Assembly (NCBI GenBank): GCA_973895155.1
Contig: OZ316898.1
Coordinates: 7,192,001 to 7,256,000, forward strand
DNA from: Marsupella aquatica
Taxonomy: Eukaryota; Marchantiophyta
Direction of reading: 5' to 3'
DNA: 64,000 bases
The notes beneath the pieces are model-generated. The model was not told the DNA's origin. It was given only the letters and a program-made list of their open reading frames with translations, and did no database searches. Below are positions 61,501 through 64,000 of the stretch, one piece after another. Both the position numbers and the translations under genes were made by a program. Every line of letters starts with the position of its first letter. Position 1 is the first letter of the stretch.

Positions 61501-63077
61501 TCATTACCAGTTTGGGAAGGGGGGTAAGTTTCATTACTTGTCTAGAACTTATTTTCCAGGTTATTTCACAATTCCCAGGAGGACTTACTCTCGCTTGCCT
61601 AGGGTTGTCACTCTTGTTCCTAAACCTTCAATTGATGCCAACTTCTAGCCCAAGTCTTATATTTTCTCTTTTGAAATGCAGAGAACTACATGCAGGTTGG
61701 CTGCTGTTAATCTTGTTGTCACTGGACGAGCCTTTTCCGCTCTGTCAACCCAACATGATAAGTTGGTAGAGAAATTCATGGAGGAAACAGGGTCCACCAT
61801 TGTAAAGATTTCTGACTGTGTCACCCCTTTCCAAATGATCCTCTCTCAAGCAAATATCTTCTCCAGGATGTCACCACAAAACAAGTTGGACCTCATGAGG
61901 AGTCTTCAAGATCTTGGCTATGTTGTTTGCATGTGCGCCACAGTACTTTGGGTTTACCTCAATGTTTGGCATGTCATGCTTCTTATTTTTATCATCTTGA
62001 AGGTTGTCGGTTAAGGACTATGGAGAGTTTCTGAAGCAGTAATTTGTCTCTGATCATGATAGTTTTCTGTTTAATCTCCTCTGTCATCAGGGGAGGAATA
62101 TATATATTCTAACTGCACTCTATGTACATCCAAGTTTCAGCAGATCATGTCCACATGGTCCTCAGACCTAGTAAGACTTAGACACTTCTTGAGACCCTTC
62201 TTTCCAGGACATCATCTTAGTTTAGTATCAGTTCTAAAAAGGGGTTAAACAAATCCCAAAAGTGGATGAGTTTATAAATAACAGAGGATATTAAGAATGT
62301 AAAATTGAAGTACATAAACAAAGTTAGTTAAAATTAGTCTGCTACTTTGTTTCAGATATTTCACCTGACTAATTTTTTTTTATAATTCTAAATATCTTCT
62401 CCAATATTAGTAAAAATGAATGAATGCAGGGACAGACTCAAGCTACCTGCAGTTAGCTAGCTTGAGCATGGGAAGGCTCCAGCTACCTGTAGTTTTCAAA
62501 ATTGTATAAAATGCATAGGAGTTAGAAATTAAACTAAAGCATAAAACTTGTATCTTTCATCCACCCTCAATAGAACCTGTAAATGCTTATAGCAAATGCA
62601 AATGACCAACAGGACAGGAGATGGAGCAAACGACTCAAGAGCATTAAAAGCAGCTGATGTTGGTATCAGGTACATATTTATTAAGACCAACACATGCTCA
62701 CAAAATTACAAACACTCAGCAGATTAGTTTGCAATTCATAGGCTGCCGTGTGCATGGACACTTCTGTTACTCAATACATGGCTCTTTTCATTTCCATCAT
62801 CTACTCTTAGATTGGAAGATTTTGCAAGCTTTTTACTTAGTAAAGCATAAGAACACAACATTTCGGAAGAAAATTTGGAATAAAGAAGCGTCCCAAAATT
62901 AATGACGGTCATTGTGGTATGCCAAAATCTCCATGAAAGAGTGGCTGACAAGTGAATCTTCCATTGTAAGACAGCATTGCTAGCAAGCCTTTGGAGAGCA
63001 ATGACACCATGGCCGCAGGACCTAGTATTGCAGCTCCTTTCAACACGAAGCTTGCCGATATTGGGGTTGTGCCCATG
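55561..63077 (+). CDS. P5B-type (ATP13A2-like) cation/polyamine-transporting ATPase, 3' part outside window
   Basis: A P-type ATPase of the P5B group; animal ATP13A2 exports polyamines from lysosomes, so an endomembrane pump is expected. Exons: 55561-56216, 56324-56484, 56693-56771, 56876-57308, 57415-57606, 57725-57919, 58636-58965, 59143-59476, 59842-60115, 60301-60430, 60816-60991, 61331-61523, 61682-61932, 62613-62669, 62975-63077 (62984 is an in-frame alternative). Phases agree; 1188 residues are visible. Seen: N-terminal membrane hairpin about 112-132, GPNELIV, TGES at 423-426, M4 motif PPALP at 591-595, phosphorylation site DKTGTLT at Asp634, KGAPE near 880, TGDN at 975 and MTGDGAND at 1135-1142, then VPM. 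The remaining transmembrane helices are missing because the next exon lies beyond the window; the last 920 bases are intron. There is a lineage-looking insertion of about 35 residues after KALQVR in the actuator-domain side. PPALP (not PPELP) separates it from P5A. Confidence 0.92.
58006..58336. mobile_element. Inverted-repeat element with tRNA-promoter-like core, in a P5B intron
   Basis: The outer ends, CAATCTCGAGGGTAATTAA and the reverse complement of the right end CAATCTCAAGGCTCATTAA, are alike, and further in both carry CTGCCCGC twice, giving imperfect arms of about 65 bases. Each end also folds on itself: 58015-58048 has a 14-pair stem, and 58305-58329 a 10-pair stem. The core has 'tagctcaactcatttgg' (A-box-like, 58144) and 'gggttcaaatcc' (B-box-like, 58177), spaced as in tRNA-derived SINEs. 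No target duplication found. It lies in the 716-base intron after exon 57725-57919. Confidence 0.6.
61221..61274 (+). repeat. 27-base tandem duplication in a P5B intron
   Basis: 'accatgtaatctaatgttta' followed by 'tattt' occurs twice in a row between exons ending 60991 and starting 61331. Confidence 0.9.
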
Positions 63078-64000
63078 GTAAGCTAGAATGAATATCTTAA
63101 TACAAAATAAGCATTTGCCTGGGTTACTCATAATGCTTGCTTAGGAGGAGATTACATATTGAGCTTGCTCGTTCTAAGACAGCTATTTTAACTTATTCAT
63201 AATCAAATGTATTCTCTCTGATTCAGAGTCAATTCAACTAGGTTATGAAACACAAACTATATTTCCTATTCAAAAGTATTGAAAGAATGATTATCAGGAA
63301 GTTATTAATGGCAAAAGTGCAAAACAAAAAACAAAAAAAGGCAAAAGTGCATACATCTAAAAGTAGACAAGGTACAGTACTTTTGGATGAAACAAGTGCT
63401 GCATTAACTAGGTACGAGTCAATGTACCTTTATAGGTATAGTACTTTGCATGTGATTCAAAGAGATGTAGGCTAATTTTGTTCCCTTCTAATTTTTGGCT
63501 CTATTATTTTGGAAAAGCTCTCTATGCAGGCCACACATGCTGATCCATAAACATTACGCATTGTAAATTTTATAACCAATGGACATATAAGTTTCACTGC
63601 ATCAATGAATAGAGTCTTACAGTAGTTTCAGCCTGGTTGAGGCTGAAGAGAGCAGTTGTCTCATGCAAATGAAAAACAGTGACTTGAAAAAAGTAAAGGG
63701 GCTGGAAGGAATTACTAAATTCAAAAGGACAAGGAAAAATCAAAGGGGCTGGAAGGAATTACTAAATTCTAAATAACACACTGCAAAACTATCATAGGCT
63801 AGCTAGACCAGATTAACATAAAAATACATTCTTAGCAATTCAAAAACCACAAGATAGCCAAAGTGTGTTCCACCATATATATAGCATTATAGCATGCTCA
63901 TCCCTGAGCATGTTTGAGTTTTTGTCTTGTAATGATTTGAAAGTAAATGAAATATGAGAACATAACTAGAAGGATGGGTGCACAGTGACCAATGAAAAGT
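63078..64000 (+). other. Intron of the P5B ATPase gene running out of the window
   Basis: The conserved sequence expected after VPM (an I-x-EGR block and transmembrane helix) is not found in any frame here, so the intron is at least 920 bases. It holds a 28-base perfect direct repeat, 'aaaggggctggaaggaatta' plus 8 bases, at 63695 and 63742. Confidence 0.6.

Noticed and set aside
63078-64000. Further P5B exon before the window end
   Set aside because: The expected I-x-EGR block and following transmembrane helix were not found in any plus-strand frame.

Overview
This is nuclear DNA of a land plant: interrupted genes with GT/AG introns of about 80 to 700 bases, plant-only families (STAYGREEN, malonate-CoA ligase AAE13, the peroxisomal adenine nucleotide carrier) and about one gene per 9 kb. 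A P5B-type (ATP13A2-like) P-type ATPase is also present. To my knowledge flowering plants lack this family while mosses and lycophytes keep it, so I infer a seedless plant (bryophyte, lycophyte or fern). The species is not identified. All exon joins were worked out by eye from family alignment, reading phase and GT/AG sites.

Layout. 1.2-6.4 kb, minus: AAE13-like malonyl-CoA synthetase in 14 coding exons, with a likely organelle-targeting first exon at 7.04-7.40 kb. 14.4-15.8 kb, minus: PHOS32-type universal stress protein, 3 exons. 21.7-24.7 kb, plus: STAYGREEN copy A, 5 exons, with a very long N-terminus. 31.9-32.7 kb, plus: small acidic plant protein of unknown function, 2 exons. 41.6-44.1 kb, minus: peroxisomal adenine nucleotide carrier, 5 exons. 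49.4-52.0 kb, minus: STAYGREEN copy B, 5 exons with the same intron positions as A and pointing towards it. 55.6 kb to beyond the window, plus: P5B ATPase, 15 exons seen; the last part of the gene lies outside.

Between the genes there are no recognisable transposon proteins, but there are many small non-coding structures. They include four inverted-repeat elements that look like MITEs: 17.88-18.22 kb with TA flanks and an empty site preserved in a neighbouring tandem copy; 25.64-26.21 kb with perfect 20-base ends; 27.84-27.99 kb with an 8-base target duplication; and 58.0-58.3 kb inside a P5B intron with tRNA-promoter-like boxes. There is also a 49-pair hairpin at 28.74-28.87 kb, a higher-order minisatellite with a period near 185 bases at 36.7-37.75 kb, a nested repeat array upstream of the unknown gene, and several smaller tandem duplications.

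The genes do not form one pathway. Two encode the chlorophyll-degradation enzyme STAYGREEN; AAE13 and the carrier belong to acyl-CoA/peroxisome metabolism; the P5B ATPase is an endolysosomal/vacuolar-type pump family. I see no sign of a new multi-gene system. The most informative items are the convergent STAYGREEN pair, the repeat-built N-terminus of copy A, the plant P5B pump, and the small inverted-repeat elements.
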